From assembly GCF_002368095.1 (NCBI RefSeq), contig NZ_AP018227.1, positions 1,322,264 through 1,386,263 of the forward strand: 64,000 nucleotides of DNA, written 5' to 3'. The position numbers were made by a program, and so were the translations under genes. Shown in pieces: positions 27,851 to 37,463 of the stretch (positions are counted from its first letter, which is position 1; the number at the start of each line of letters is the position of its first letter). Under the pieces are notes generated by a model, which saw nothing but the letters and a program-made list of their open reading frames with translations, did no database searches and was not told where the DNA came from. This DNA is from Calothrix parasitica NIES-267 (GTDB taxonomy: Bacteria > Cyanobacteriota > Cyanobacteriia > Cyanobacteriales > Nostocaceae).

Positions 27851-28669
27851 TCAAAGTGTAAATTCTTTCGTTAAAAAAAGGGGGTAGTTTGCTAAATTAT
27901 CGAGTTCTTCCGAATTTAGTAAACTTTTCCATTCTGCAAGTAGTGGAGCATCTTTAGGTTTCGCAAGACGGGCTTCTGCTAAATTTGTAAGAGCATCGTG
28001 CCAAATCCCATTTTCTGCATAAAGTGCTGCTTTTTGCTCTTGTGTTGCTTGCTGAAGACGCTCTGTGAGAGTAGAGCTTAGGTTGACTCGTTCTACCCAC
28101 CCATCAACTGTCTTTAATTGTGCTGGTAGTTGGGGGCTGCATTTGATTTTGACTTTCAAAAACCAATGATAATTTTTTTGGTGTTTTGTTTTACTAATTT
28201 GTAGTGGTTCGGTAGCTTCTTTTGTGGAAATACCGATAATTCCTGGCTTTTCTGGTTTATTTAAAAGAGTTCTATATATTGTTTTACTAGGTTTTTGAGA
28301 CTCATCTTTAATAACAAATTCCATTTCGGTAATAGATGATTTGTCATAAGGAACAAAAAACCAAAAAGTAGGATAATCATCGGTTGTTAAACCCCAAATT
28401 TTAGTAATTGGAATTTTTCGTCCTTGCTTTGAGTTAATAGTTTGTTTGTAATCGGGAGCCAGTGCCATCAGGGATTCTGTACCTTGACCGCATCCCCTAC
28501 TCGCTGCTGCTCCTCTGTCTCCTGCGGCACTGCGGTCTGGTGGTGGAGGTGGTGGATTAAAGTTGATTGAGCTACGAATCGAGGTAACTGATTGTGCGTT
28601 GATTATTAAAGGATAAGTGATATTACTTAAAATAGCTACAGTTAAAGCAGTTGTTAATTGTATTTTCAT
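27851..28669 (-). CDS. DUF928 protein with poly-proline linker
   Basis: 272 residues. Signal sequence MKIQLTTALTVAILSNITYPLI, cut near INAQ. A proline run (NPPPPPPDRSAAGDRGAAASRGCG) replaces the basic opening of the other DUF928 protein. The family core follows: SLMALAPD, PTFWFFVPY, KNYHWFLKVKI and the end helix NGIWHDALTNLAEARL. It lies 130 bp downstream of a CHAT-CHASE2 gene on the same strand, exactly as at 17004-20118. Probably periplasmic. It is longer than its paralogue because of the linker and C-terminal extension. Confidence 0.85.
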   Translation of the reverse strand: MKIQLTTALTVAILSNITYPLIINAQSVTSIRSSINFNPPPPPPDRSAAGDRGAAASRGCGQGTESLMALAPDYKQTINSKQGRKIPITKIWGLTTDDYPTFWFFVPYDKSSITEMEFVIKDESQKPSKTIYRTLLNKPEKPGIIGISTKEATEPLQISKTKHQKNYHWFLKVKIKCSPQLPAQLKTVDGWVERVNLSSTLTERLQQATQEQKAALYAENGIWHDALTNLAEARLAKPKDAPLLAEWKSLLNSEELDNLANYPLFLTKEFTL

Positions 28670-28799
28670 GATATTAGTTAATTGGAAAACGGATAGTTAT
28701 TAGCGATTTTATTTTGGGTTAACTGTATTTTTTGTTGATGTTTTTTATGGTTAATTGGATGGTTAATAACTATTTCATACAAATCTAAAGTTGTTATAT

Positions 28800-31211
28800 T
28801 TAAGAATTTTGTGTTTGAATTTTAAAGCTAAAAATACGATTACAAACTAAGGTTGTACCCCCGAACGCAATAATCGCAGGAACTAAAGGAACCCACGAAC
28901 CTTGGGAAGTTAATAAAATTATGCTGCTGCTATATAAAATAATTATTCCGATGACCATTACTATTATTAAATAAATCGGTTTTCGCAAGCACCAAGCTAT
29001 TAAAGCACCGGTTACAGACCATCCCCAAATCCAAATTGTTTCACTCAATATTGACCAATTTGATATTAAAGGTCTTCCATACAATGCAGCACTAACTAAC
29101 TGACTGACCATCTGAGCTTGAAGAATAACTCCAGGTGTATATTTCGATTTTCCCTGAATTGGATAGGGAGTCAAAGAATAATCTCGAAAACTTTCAGCTG
29201 TTGTACCTATAATTACTATTTTGTCTTTGAAAGCTGCGGGATTTATTTCACCTTTTAGCACCTGTCCTAAAGTAACTTGTGAAATAGCTGGGGTTTGTGA
29301 TGACGAGGAACGATAATTTAATAAAATTTGGTGTCCTAATGCATCAATTTTTTGGTATCCTCCCGTATGTGATTCTAAAATTTTGAATTTGAGTTTTCCC
29401 AGTTGCCATGTATCCTGTTGGGGAAAATCTAAGCTAATCCCTTTATCATAAAGGTAACGCAAAGCTAACTGTACGCTCAAAGCATAGGAAGCATTACAGG
29501 TTGAAGCGGGAGGAGGGGTTAAAGATAAATAATGACGACGAACTATATTATCCTCATCCAGAAGAATGTCACTAAATCCCAAATTTTCTGGAGAAACTTC
29601 TGGAGGTGGAGCAACACCCAATTTACCTTGAGAATTACTAACTTTACAAACCGATACGAAGCGGCTATTTTGCATCCTTTTGACTAATTTAGGATAATCC
29701 TTGCTTACTGGATAATCCCGATATATATCCAGACCGATAGCTGCTGGTTGATATGACTCTAATTTTTCCAACAGTCCGTCCAGGAATTTATCAGATAAAG
29801 AACCCCGTCGTTTTTCTGACTGTTGCATTTTTACATCATCTTCGGTTACACCTACCACTATCAAATTAGGGTCTGGTTGTTCGGGGGGACGCATTTGCAT
29901 CAGTTGGTCAAATGCTTTAAGTTCTAAAGATTGCAGTATTCCGAAGTATCTGATCCCCATGACCAACGCAGTAATGATGATGCTGGTCGGGATTGTTAAT
30001 AATAAATTTAATCGATTCTGAATTGGTTTTTGAGGAGGAGCTTTAGATTCGGGTAAAGATATAGGAAAATTATTGCTGTTTACATTCGTATTTATGTTTA
30101 TGTTTATATTTGTATCGTTATCTGTATTTTGATGTAAATTATATAAATATTGCCAAGACACTGGAACCTCAGCGGGGTTTTGGAAAATTACGGGTAACCA
30201 GGTAGCACAGGGAAACTTATTTTCCAGACCCTGTAATCTTTCTCTAGCTGCTCTGACAGCTAAATATAAAGATTCTCCCCTTGCAAAAGCTTCGAGAAAA
30301 TACTTTAAGAATTCTTGCGCTACTTGGTCGGGTACGGGTTCGCGCATCACAATAATTTCAGGAATATGTAAATCTGCGAATTCCCTTGCTAATCCCAATC
30401 CATCGCAGGAATTGAAAATGGCTAATTGTAGCCCTCGTTCGACTGCTTTTCTTAAAGCATATTTTAATTCAGCAATTGTCAGACTTTCAGTCTTATTAAT
30501 ATGGATTTTACCAGTTTCATTCTCAAGAGTTGCGCTGTGTCCCGCAAAAAATAAAATTTGCCAGTTCTGTTCCCATAGTTGATGATTAATATCTTGACGT
30601 TCTGGTTCGGCTAAAAAACTTATCTCTGCATTCGGTAACTGTTCTAAAATCTTGCGGTCAGCTTGGGTATCAATTCCGTCACTATTACCCAAAATTGCCA
30701 ATATTTTCACTTTATCGCTGGTTTGATTAGCTCTGTATACTTTTTCGTAGCTAGGAGCGCTTAAAGCTATTTCTGACTTTGGGTAGCGCTCTAATAAGTC
30801 CCAAAGATGCCAGGGAAGTTTTTGCAGTCGTAGGTCTTTGGTTTGGATTAAAATTCTGATATCGTCTTCAGATGTCAGTTTTTCTAGAAGTTTTTCGCGG
30901 ATGGGACGAAAGGAATCGGAGGTCAGCCAATTATTAAAACGTATTTTAAAATCTTCAGTAGCTTGCTGACATTCTTCCAAAGTAGGAACTCGATGAACTT
31001 GCTTTGATATACCTTTAATACGGGATGGTAATCTGATGTTACGGTAAATAGACTGCCATCGGAAATAATCGGTTGTAATTTCTGGATTGGGGGGAAGACT
31101 ACCTGTAATTTCCGTACTGGGTCGAGCATTTTCGTCACCAATTTGCAGGACGACAGGGAAACCTCGTTCAAAGTCTCCCTCTCCCAGCTTTAAGATGACT
31201 AATTTGCCCAT
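28800..31211 (-). CDS. CHAT protease fused to CHASE2 sensor (second copy)
   Basis: 803 residues. The N-terminal module opens with MGKLVILKLGEGDFERGFPV, then PSTEITGSLPP, a well-known start for cyanobacterial CHAT proteins. The CHAT domain has its His in ILFFAGHSATLE (about 224) and Cys in LAIFNSCDGLG (about 266), and ends at TWLPVIFQNPAEVP. An Asn/Thr-rich linker (about 368-385) precedes a membrane helix (about 400-420), a CHASE2 domain (LIVVGVTEDDVKMQ, AAIGLDIYRDYPV, KDKIVIIGTTAESFRDYS) and three C-terminal helices. Expected topology is sensor outside, protease inside. Paired with DUF928. It is an intact and more canonical version than the one at 17668. Confidence 0.9.
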   Translation of the reverse strand: MGKLVILKLGEGDFERGFPVVLQIGDENARPSTEITGSLPPNPEITTDYFRWQSIYRNIRLPSRIKGISKQVHRVPTLEECQQATEDFKIRFNNWLTSDSFRPIREKLLEKLTSEDDIRILIQTKDLRLQKLPWHLWDLLERYPKSEIALSAPSYEKVYRANQTSDKVKILAILGNSDGIDTQADRKILEQLPNAEISFLAEPERQDINHQLWEQNWQILFFAGHSATLENETGKIHINKTESLTIAELKYALRKAVERGLQLAIFNSCDGLGLAREFADLHIPEIIVMREPVPDQVAQEFLKYFLEAFARGESLYLAVRAARERLQGLENKFPCATWLPVIFQNPAEVPVSWQYLYNLHQNTDNDTNINININTNVNSNNFPISLPESKAPPQKPIQNRLNLLLTIPTSIIITALVMGIRYFGILQSLELKAFDQLMQMRPPEQPDPNLIVVGVTEDDVKMQQSEKRRGSLSDKFLDGLLEKLESYQPAAIGLDIYRDYPVSKDYPKLVKRMQNSRFVSVCKVSNSQGKLGVAPPPEVSPENLGFSDILLDEDNIVRRHYLSLTPPPASTCNASYALSVQLALRYLYDKGISLDFPQQDTWQLGKLKFKILESHTGGYQKIDALGHQILLNYRSSSSQTPAISQVTLGQVLKGEINPAAFKDKIVIIGTTAESFRDYSLTPYPIQGKSKYTPGVILQAQMVSQLVSAALYGRPLISNWSILSETIWIWGWSVTGALIAWCLRKPIYLIIVMVIGIIILYSSSIILLTSQGSWVPLVPAIIAFGGTTLVCNRIFSFKIQTQNS

Positions 31212-31508
31212 AAGTATTTTTTCGCATACTGCAATTCCATTTTAAGAATATAGTGTAAATTACTAGTCTTGGCTAGATTGTTTGTAATTACTTTACATTT
31301 TTGATTCTTTACTACATATGATGGGTGAAGAAAGGGAGGAGGAAGAGGGGGAAGAGGGGGTAGAATAATTTTTTTTATTTTTCATCACACATCAGAATTA
31401 ATAGGCTCGTAGTTGCGCGGTCTTCGCCAACAATGTGGTATTCAAAGGTAAAAACGATGGAACTGCAAACCTTGATTAGCCATCAAGATCAATGGGACAA
31501 AGGAGCAC

Positions 31509-31711
31509 TAGTACTCCGCCACATTAATTTTGCGGGGTACTAAGCGTTTATTAAAAAAACCGCAGAGGACGCAGCGGAAAGTGCGGTCTTGGGGGTTTCC
31601 CCCAAGAGCAACTTTCCAAGACAAAGAGCGCAGAGGAAGAGAATTTAGAGGATTATTCGGTTTCAAATCAAATTGATTTTAACCCCTCATAACTTATGTG
31701 GTGAAGTACTA
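31509..31711. mobile_element. Inverted-repeat element (TAGTACTyCrCCACATwA ends)
   Basis: Ends TAGTACTCCGCCACATTAA and TTATGTGGTGAAGTACTA are inverted repeats. The inside carries CCGCAGAGGACGCAG and CGCAGAGGAAGAG motifs common between cyanobacterial genes, and a GGGGGTTTCCCCC palindrome. It cuts into the 5' end of a gene whose promoter and start codon remain at 31742-31801. Confidence 0.65.
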
Positions 31712-31742
31712 GTACAGTAATGCTAATCAATGCTTTTCTCAT
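31712..31742 (-). pseudogene. Start codon and first ten codons of a destroyed exported gene
   Basis: Minus strand: ATG at 31742, then MRKALISITV, like the beginning of a signal sequence. The frame then runs into the inverted-repeat element and stops. A class A motif lies 31 bp upstream. Confidence 0.45.
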
Positions 31743-31773
31743 TGTAATTTTACTTTTTTAAGTTGTTATTGCC

Positions 31774-31801
31774 TTTTACGATGGGTTTTTATTTTTATGC
31801 A
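31774..31801 (-). promoter_or_regulatory. Class A promoter-like motif (TGCATAA-N14-CGTAAAA)
   Basis: TGCATAA (31801-31795) and CGTAAAA (31780-31774), spacing 14. The spacer has AAAACCCAT as in the sites at 36013 and 36755. It stands before a truncated reading frame. Confidence 0.6.
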
Positions 31802-31865
31802 GCTATGTTGAAAGTTTTCTGAAAAAAGTAATTCAAACAAGATTTTAATTAATTAAAAAACTTAT

Positions 31866-31913
31866 AAAAAAATGACACCTCTTTACCAATAATGAAAAAG
31901 GGTGACATTTTTT
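31866..31913 (-). terminator. Hairpin terminator after the 1338-residue protein gene
   Basis: On the minus strand AAAAAATGTCACC and GGTGTCATTTTTT form a ~13-bp stem with one mismatch, ending in a T-run 48-95 bp after the stop codon. Confidence 0.65.
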
Positions 31914-31960
31914 ATATTTAGAATTACCGACAACTCAAGGGAATACGATATTAGGAGTAA

Positions 31961-34900
31961 TTAAGCAAGCTTAATTAAAAGAGGCAGAGCATCAACCATT
32001 GAGGTGATAAAATCTTGAAGGTCAAATTCTTGGATAGCTTTAAATGCATCCTTTAAATCGCTACCACCTTCAATTAAATCGAAACTTTCATAAAAAGCCT
32101 CTATTAAATTACCTTCCTTAACAGCAATTGCTGCTTCAGCTAAAGATTTACCATCTTCAAAGTCAGCTAAATTAAATGCGGTGGTAAGCGCTTCAAGATA
32201 ATTTTCTGCTTTCAAATCATCAATAATCTTCGACCATTCTTGTGCATCTTCAAACTGCCCTAAAGTAAGTACATCCGATAATGCATCAAGATATTGTCCT
32301 TCTTTGACTGCCCAAATTGTATCAGCCCATTGAGTGACCTTATCAAATCCTAGTTCGGAAAGACCTTGTTCAATTGCTTGACGAGCTTTGGCTACGTTCT
32401 CATCTCTCAAATCCTTAATCCAATCGGTGTTAAGATACTTTTGAGCATCATTCCCAGCTAAAGCAATTAAATGGTCGGCAACTTGATTGTAGTTACCATC
32501 TTTGACAGCAACAGCAACTTTAATAAAGGTATCGGCTTTGGCTTGGTCGATATTAAGAGAATCGAAACCAACTAAATCTAAACCAGCTTCTAGCGCTCCT
32601 TGATAGTTCTTATCAATAACACCCCAAGCAATATCAACAAACTCCTGAGCGTTATCAAAGCCAACTGTACTCAAAGCTGCATCAACTGCATTTTCCCAAT
32701 TACCTTTCTCCATAGCCCATGCTACAGAAACAAAAAGCTCGGAAGCTGTTTTGCTAACACCTAAATTATTCAAACTTTCCGAAACCGCACCTTTGTAATC
32801 GCTATCTTTCAATTCCCAAAATACATCAACAACAAAATCAACCATTTTGGGAGTAATAACATTAGAACCACCATAAAAAGCAAGGGCTGAATCTATAGCC
32901 GATTTTAATACACCTTTTTCATCTCCTTGTACAGCATTAATAACACCTTCAATTGCACCGACAGCAGTACCAACTACCGGTACTTTTTTCAGTATATCTA
33001 CGACATCATCGGTGACTGCTTTTTCAACATCCTTAGCAGTGTTTTTGACTGTTTCTATAGCGCTATCTAAAGTTTTAGAAATTCCAGAAAGCGATTTGGA
33101 GTCGTCGTAGAGTTTTTCAACTTTATTTCCAACTGCTTTAACTTGTTTGGCTGCATCATGAATAAAGTCACTTATTTCACCTTTTGTGGCTATTCCAATA
33201 GCACCCAAGTGACTGTGACCTGCGGCTGATTTTAAAGCACCTACGACTGTCCAGTAGCCAGCACCTTCATCTCTTAATAACTTAGCTAAATTTCCGCTAT
33301 TAATGCCATGTCCGCTTTTCCACAAACCATCAGCAACTTGTCCATAACTATAGGTTGCACCATCATCAAGAGCATCGGCAATAGTTCTTAAATTAGAACC
33401 AAGACCGTAATTAAGTGCTCTAGCATTATCAACTGCTGATGCTCCCAGTTTTTGCAGTTCTAGAGCGATATTTCGGGTACTAACTTTATGTCCGCTATTC
33501 CACAAACCGATTGCGACATCTATGTAGTTAAAGCTTTTGCCATTACTTAAGGTAACTCCATATTTCATATCGCTAGCAATTCCTGATAAACTGCGACCGA
33601 TACCATAATTTAGTGCTTGAGCAATTTCACCTTGACTAGCACCTTCATCCCAGAGTAAGTCAGCTAGTTTTCTGGAATTAATTTTATGTCCGCTACTCCA
33701 TAGACCCTTAGCTACGGTAGTGTAATTGAAGCCAGCACCATCATCAAGAGCATCCGCAATTGTTGTCAAACCGAAACCAAGATTTTTGATTGCTTTACCA
33801 ATTTGACCGGCTGAAGCACCTTCATAGCGAAGTAATCTGGCAATCTCTCTGGTACCGGTTTTATGTCCGCTCTTCCATAAAGCAGTAGCGACACTGGAGT
33901 AGTTTAAACCTTGTCCATCGCTCTTAGTTACACCATCAGCAACAGCATCAGCAATTGTGGTTAAACCAAAACCGAGATATTTGAATGCTTTACCGATTTG
34001 AGCCTGCGATGCTCCTCTATCCCAGAGCAGGTCTGCCAATTGTCTAGTATTAAGTTTGTGTCCGCTATTCCATAAAGCAGTTGCTAGGTGTTTGTAGAAT
34101 AAGCTGTTTTCAGATTTAAAATCAACACCAGAAATACCGTATCTCATGTCGCTAGCAATTTGTATTGGATTGCGACCTACAACATGATTGAGTGCTTTAC
34201 CGATTTCAGATGGAAGCATTACTTCCTGCCACATTAAGTCAGCGAGTTTTCTGGAGTCAATTTTATGACCGCTCTTCCATAAACCAGTTGCGACATTAGC
34301 GTAATCTAAACCAGTTCCATCTTTTAAAGTTACCCCATCATCTAAAGCATCAGCGATTGTAGGTAAATCAAAACCAAGATATTTTAATGTTCGACCTATT
34401 TTACTAGCTGAAGCTCCTTCATCCCAGAGTAAGTCAGCAAGTTTTCTAGCATCAATTGGATGACCGCTATTCCATAAACCAGTTGCGGCACTAATGTAAC
34501 CTATACCATTCCCACTACTCGTAGTTACCCCATCATCTAAAGCATCAGCAATTGTAGGTAAACTAAAACCAAGATGTTTTAATGCTTTAGCTATTTCTGT
34601 GCTATAAATTCCTTCATCCCAAAGTAAATCAGCTAATTTTCTGGTGCTAATTGCATGACCGCTATTCCATAAACCAGTGGCTACGCTATTAGAATCAAGA
34701 CCGGTTCCATCGCTCTTTGTTATACCATCATCCAAGGCATTGGCGATTGTCGCTAAATCTAAACCAATGTTATTGAGTGCTTTACCGACTTCAATTTCGG
34801 TTGCTCCTTTATCCCAAAGTAAATCAGCTAATTTTTTGGCATCAATTTGATGACCGCTATTCCATAAACCGGTTGCTACGCTATTATGATTAATTCCGGT

Positions 34901-35977
34901 TCCATCGTTTTTGGTAATTCCATAAAAAGCATCTATTGTTGTAGATAAATCTGAACCAATATGTTTTAATGCTTTACCAATTTCAATTTCGGTTGCTCCT
35001 TCATCCCAAAGCAAATCAGCTAATTTTTTGGCATCAATTTTATGACCGCTATTCCACAATCCTTGAGCAATATCAGAATAATTAAAGGTAGTACCGTTAT
35101 CAAGAGCGTCAGCAATGGTTTCTAATTTAAAACCAACACTGGAATTTAATGTTTGAGCAATTTGTTCTACAGTCGCTCCTTCTTTTTGAAGAGTTTTTGC
35201 TAAATCTCGCTCGCTAAAATCTGTTGTTTTGCTGTCCCAAAGTTCTTTTGCTCTGGAAGCATAATCTTGAGAATATTCAATTTCAATTTTTTGTCCATCA
35301 ATTGTTATAGTATCAATATCATCTTCTGCTTTAATAGCAACAATTTCTGCTTCAGATAATGTCTTTCCTTGAACTAACGCACTAAATAATTCTCCTTCAT
35401 CACCAGCAGCATCTACATCATTGATACGAGAATCTATAAAATGCCCAACTTCTTCTAAAATTACGCCAGTAATAGTATTAACATCATTTTGATTAGTATT
35501 AACAAAATCTCTAGATAAATAAATTATTCCATTTAAACTATCATATCCACCATTAGCGCCATTAACTTTATCGCCGGAAACTATTTTTATTTCAGGAATT
35601 TCGCTAAAGTTATCTTTGCCAAAGTTACCAACTAATTTATCAGCAATTTCAGCTTTAAAAGTTTCACCGAAAGCAAGTTCTAATTTATCGGTAAGAGCAG
35701 TATCTGCTTCTAAACCGGTTAATAGATTTTGTACTTGTTCTACAGCTTTTCCTGTAATATCTAATTCTAAAGATAAATCATTAACGTAATTACCATGATT
35801 AGAATTATCTAGATTTACTAAATCAGTAGAAATTAAAATTCCACCAACTTCTTTACTGTCACCTAATAAATCTTTATCTATAAAGCTTGATTCATTACCA
35901 AGTATTGAACTTGAATCGATAGTAAACTGAGAATTACCTTGAATATTATTTTGAGTATCGAAGCCAGAATCTAACAT
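31961..35977 (-). CDS. Giant repeat protein of unknown function (GLWNSGHK...RKLADLLWDEGA repeats)
   Basis: 1338 residues, not recognised as a named family. The N-terminus is acidic and without a signal sequence. A block with EEVGHFID (175-182) and GDEGELFS (192-199) resembles a metallopeptidase-like module seen in large cyanobacterial secreted proteins; this is not proof of activity. From about 240 to 945 there are eleven repeats of ~60-66 residues (GLWNSGHKI, RKLADLLWDEGAS, IGKALK, TIADALDDG). Then comes a short hydrophobic segment (VVGTAVGAIEGVINAV). The C-terminal third consists of degenerate ~50-residue W...KEGNYLEAL repeats. It has a class A promoter-like motif 36 bp upstream and a terminator behind it, so it is a single-gene unit. 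The lack of a Sec signal suggests a type I or other non-Sec export route. Confidence 0.75.
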   Translation of the reverse strand: MLDSGFDTQNNIQGNSQFTIDSSSILGNESSFIDKDLLGDSKEVGGILISTDLVNLDNSNHGNYVNDLSLELDITGKAVEQVQNLLTGLEADTALTDKLELAFGETFKAEIADKLVGNFGKDNFSEIPEIKIVSGDKVNGANGGYDSLNGIIYLSRDFVNTNQNDVNTITGVILEEVGHFIDSRINDVDAAGDEGELFSALVQGKTLSEAEIVAIKAEDDIDTITIDGQKIEIEYSQDYASRAKELWDSKTTDFSERDLAKTLQKEGATVEQIAQTLNSSVGFKLETIADALDNGTTFNYSDIAQGLWNSGHKIDAKKLADLLWDEGATEIEIGKALKHIGSDLSTTIDAFYGITKNDGTGINHNSVATGLWNSGHQIDAKKLADLLWDKGATEIEVGKALNNIGLDLATIANALDDGITKSDGTGLDSNSVATGLWNSGHAISTRKLADLLWDEGIYSTEIAKALKHLGFSLPTIADALDDGVTTSSGNGIGYISAATGLWNSGHPIDARKLADLLWDEGASASKIGRTLKYLGFDLPTIADALDDGVTLKDGTGLDYANVATGLWKSGHKIDSRKLADLMWQEVMLPSEIGKALNHVVGRNPIQIASDMRYGISGVDFKSENSLFYKHLATALWNSGHKLNTRQLADLLWDRGASQAQIGKAFKYLGFGLTTIADAVADGVTKSDGQGLNYSSVATALWKSGHKTGTREIARLLRYEGASAGQIGKAIKNLGFGLTTIADALDDGAGFNYTTVAKGLWSSGHKINSRKLADLLWDEGASQGEIAQALNYGIGRSLSGIASDMKYGVTLSNGKSFNYIDVAIGLWNSGHKVSTRNIALELQKLGASAVDNARALNYGLGSNLRTIADALDDGATYSYGQVADGLWKSGHGINSGNLAKLLRDEGAGYWTVVGALKSAAGHSHLGAIGIATKGEISDFIHDAAKQVKAVGNKVEKLYDDSKSLSGISKTLDSAIETVKNTAKDVEKAVTDDVVDILKKVPVVGTAVGAIEGVINAVQGDEKGVLKSAIDSALAFYGGSNVITPKMVDFVVDVFWELKDSDYKGAVSESLNNLGVSKTASELFVSVAWAMEKGNWENAVDAALSTVGFDNAQEFVDIAWGVIDKNYQGALEAGLDLVGFDSLNIDQAKADTFIKVAVAVKDGNYNQVADHLIALAGNDAQKYLNTDWIKDLRDENVAKARQAIEQGLSELGFDKVTQWADTIWAVKEGQYLDALSDVLTLGQFEDAQEWSKIIDDLKAENYLEALTTAFNLADFEDGKSLAEAAIAVKEGNLIEAFYESFDLIEGGSDLKDAFKAIQEFDLQDFITSMVDALPLLIKLA

Positions 35978-36012
35978 TGTTTTTATCCTTCTGGATTTAA
36001 TCTGCTGTTTCT

Positions 36013-36040
36013 CTTTACGACGGGTTTTGATTTTTATGCA
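36013..36040 (-). promoter_or_regulatory. Class A promoter-like motif (TGCATAA-N14-CGTAAAG)
   Basis: TGCATAA (36040-36034) and CGTAAAG (36019-36013), spacing 14, 36 bp before the ATG of the 1338-residue protein. The spacer contains AAAACCCGT. Confidence 0.72.
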
Positions 36041-36082
36041 GTTGAAGCGGAAATAATGTTTATCAAATTAAATTAATACAAT

Positions 36083-36126
36083 CAAAAATGCCTGAAGATT
36101 AGCTTTATACTTTCTCCCCAGACATT
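36083..36126 (-). terminator. Hairpin after the 179-residue secreted protein
   Basis: Minus strand: ATGTCTG pairs with CAGGCAT (one G-U), followed by TTTTTG. It is 44-87 bp beyond the stop codon. Confidence 0.5.
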
Positions 36127-36169
36127 TCAATTTAAATATTAAAGTAAAAAAGTAAGTTTCAACAATGAA

Positions 36170-36709
36170 CTACAACCATCTCGAACCGTTAGCAACTGCA
36201 CGAATTTGGGTTAAGAACTTTTGTAAACCAACTTGATTTTGATAGTAATCAAAGGTATAAGCATTACTGTAAAAAACTTTTGCACAGCCATTATCAACCC
36301 AATATCTTTGCTGTGCATAATTATTAAGATTAGTTCCAGCACAACTTAAACGAGGAGTTTTTACGGGTAAACCGGTACGAGGATTTAAACCATCAATCTG
36401 TACTAAGCAATTAGCTTCGTCTAAAAATCTGGAAATCAATATTTTTTCATGTAATGAGATATTAACTCCAGTTCTACCACCAGGAGTATGTTTATAAGTA
36501 TGACTTCGAGTAGAAACTGAGCCTATCGTAGCTGAAGCTGTAGAAACACGGATAGTTCGAGAAGAATTACTAACTTGATTCAAAATCTGTAAAACTTGTT
36601 TAGCTTGTTGTTTAGTTGGTTTTGCATCAGCCGAATTTGAAGTAGATGCAATAATTCCAGGAATAACTAATGCTGCTGATAATACAAATGTAGCTAATTT
36701 ATTTTTCAT
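36170..36709 (-). CDS. Secreted protein of unknown function
   Basis: 179 residues. Clear signal sequence (MKNKLATFVLSAALVIPGII), cut near SADA. The mature part has three cysteines (in EANCLVQIDG, PRLSCAGTN and DNGCAKVFYSN), an aromatic-rich end (YTFDYYQNQVGLQKF) and no domain that I recognise. It has its own class A motif 45 bp upstream and a terminator behind it, so it is probably a single-gene unit of the same regulon as the large repeat protein next to it. Confidence 0.72.
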   Translation of the reverse strand: MKNKLATFVLSAALVIPGIIASTSNSADAKPTKQQAKQVLQILNQVSNSSRTIRVSTASATIGSVSTRSHTYKHTPGGRTGVNISLHEKILISRFLDEANCLVQIDGLNPRTGLPVKTPRLSCAGTNLNNYAQQRYWVDNGCAKVFYSNAYTFDYYQNQVGLQKFLTQIRAVANGSRWL

Positions 36710-36754
36710 TTTTACTTCTCTTTAAAATTGCTTGTGTTCTTTTCTCTTATCTAC

Positions 36755-36782
36755 CTTTACGACGGGTTTTTATATTTATGCA
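36755..36782 (-). promoter_or_regulatory. Class A promoter-like motif (TGCATAA-N14-CGTAAAG)
   Basis: TGCATAA (36782-36776) and CGTAAAG (36761-36755), spacing 14. 45 bp before the secreted-protein ATG, and very similar to the site at 36013 including CAACTGCATAA. Confidence 0.72.
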
Positions 36783-37126
36783 GTTGAAATTATATTTTTG
36801 AAAAATCTCTCAGAAAATAGGAAGTTAATTCAAGGAAAATATTAATATTATTTGTTTATATAGCGTTTACCAAGTAACTGAGGTACAGTTTGCTTCTTTC
36901 CCCTCTCCTTAATAAGGAGAGGGGTTAGGGGTGAGGTTTCTAGGTGTACTTCATGCTTACTGAGAAAGGCTATAAACAGGAATAGCCGCAATTATGATTT
37001 TATATAGCAAGAGACGCAACACTGTTACGTCTCTACAAGGGTTTCATATTTTTTAAGATGCACCATTTTTAACAATCGTCTGGGAATTAATAACCAAACT
37101 TGAATCCGTCAAAATTTAGATTTGAA
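36783..37126. repeat. Intergenic region with two dispersed palindromic repeats
   Basis: 36899-36940 is the CCCTCTCCTTAATAAGGAGAGGGG repeat (palindromic core, given here as a motif) followed by TTAGGGGTGAGGT; relatives lie at 20240, 41009, 41205, 50285, 51105 and 63530. 37012-37033 is a divergent copy of the AGACGTAGCA-G-TGCTACGTCT palindrome. No gene. Confidence 0.6.
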
Positions 37127-37459
37127 TCAAAAAATCGCAAACAATCGCACCATAATACCAGAAAGTCTCCTAATACTCCCAATAATTCCCACTGTATTCT
37201 CTACGTCTTCAAGTGCATCATCTAAAGATTGAATAGCCAAATTGAGTTCTGCTTCTAAAGGTTTCATTTTTGCTAATACTTCTTGTAAATCCTTCAACTC
37301 TAATTCGTGAAGATAATAACGGCAAGATTCTCGCTGTTCTATAAGTTCTTTTCTCTTTGATTCATCTGCTTCTGTTTCAATTCTAAGCTGAATTACTGGA
37401 GAATAAAGTTCTAACACTTTGGTTCTCATTTGACTTAGTAAATTATCAGTTGTAAACAT
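37127..37459 (-). CDS. Small helical protein, partner of the lipoprotein gene
   Basis: 110 residues, unrecognised. Mostly helical and charged (EADESKRKELIEQRESCRYYLHELE, read in parts). A central coiled-coil-like stretch ends in a hydrophobic C-terminal helix (VGIIGSIRRLSGIMVRLFAIF) that could sit in or on a membrane. It starts 4 bp after the lipoprotein gene stop codon, so it is cotranscribed and probably translationally coupled with it, under the class A motif at 38417. Confidence 0.65.
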   Translation of the reverse strand: MFTTDNLLSQMRTKVLELYSPVIQLRIETEADESKRKELIEQRESCRYYLHELELKDLQEVLAKMKPLEAELNLAIQSLDDALEDVENTVGIIGSIRRLSGIMVRLFAIF

Positions 37460-37463
37460 TTTT

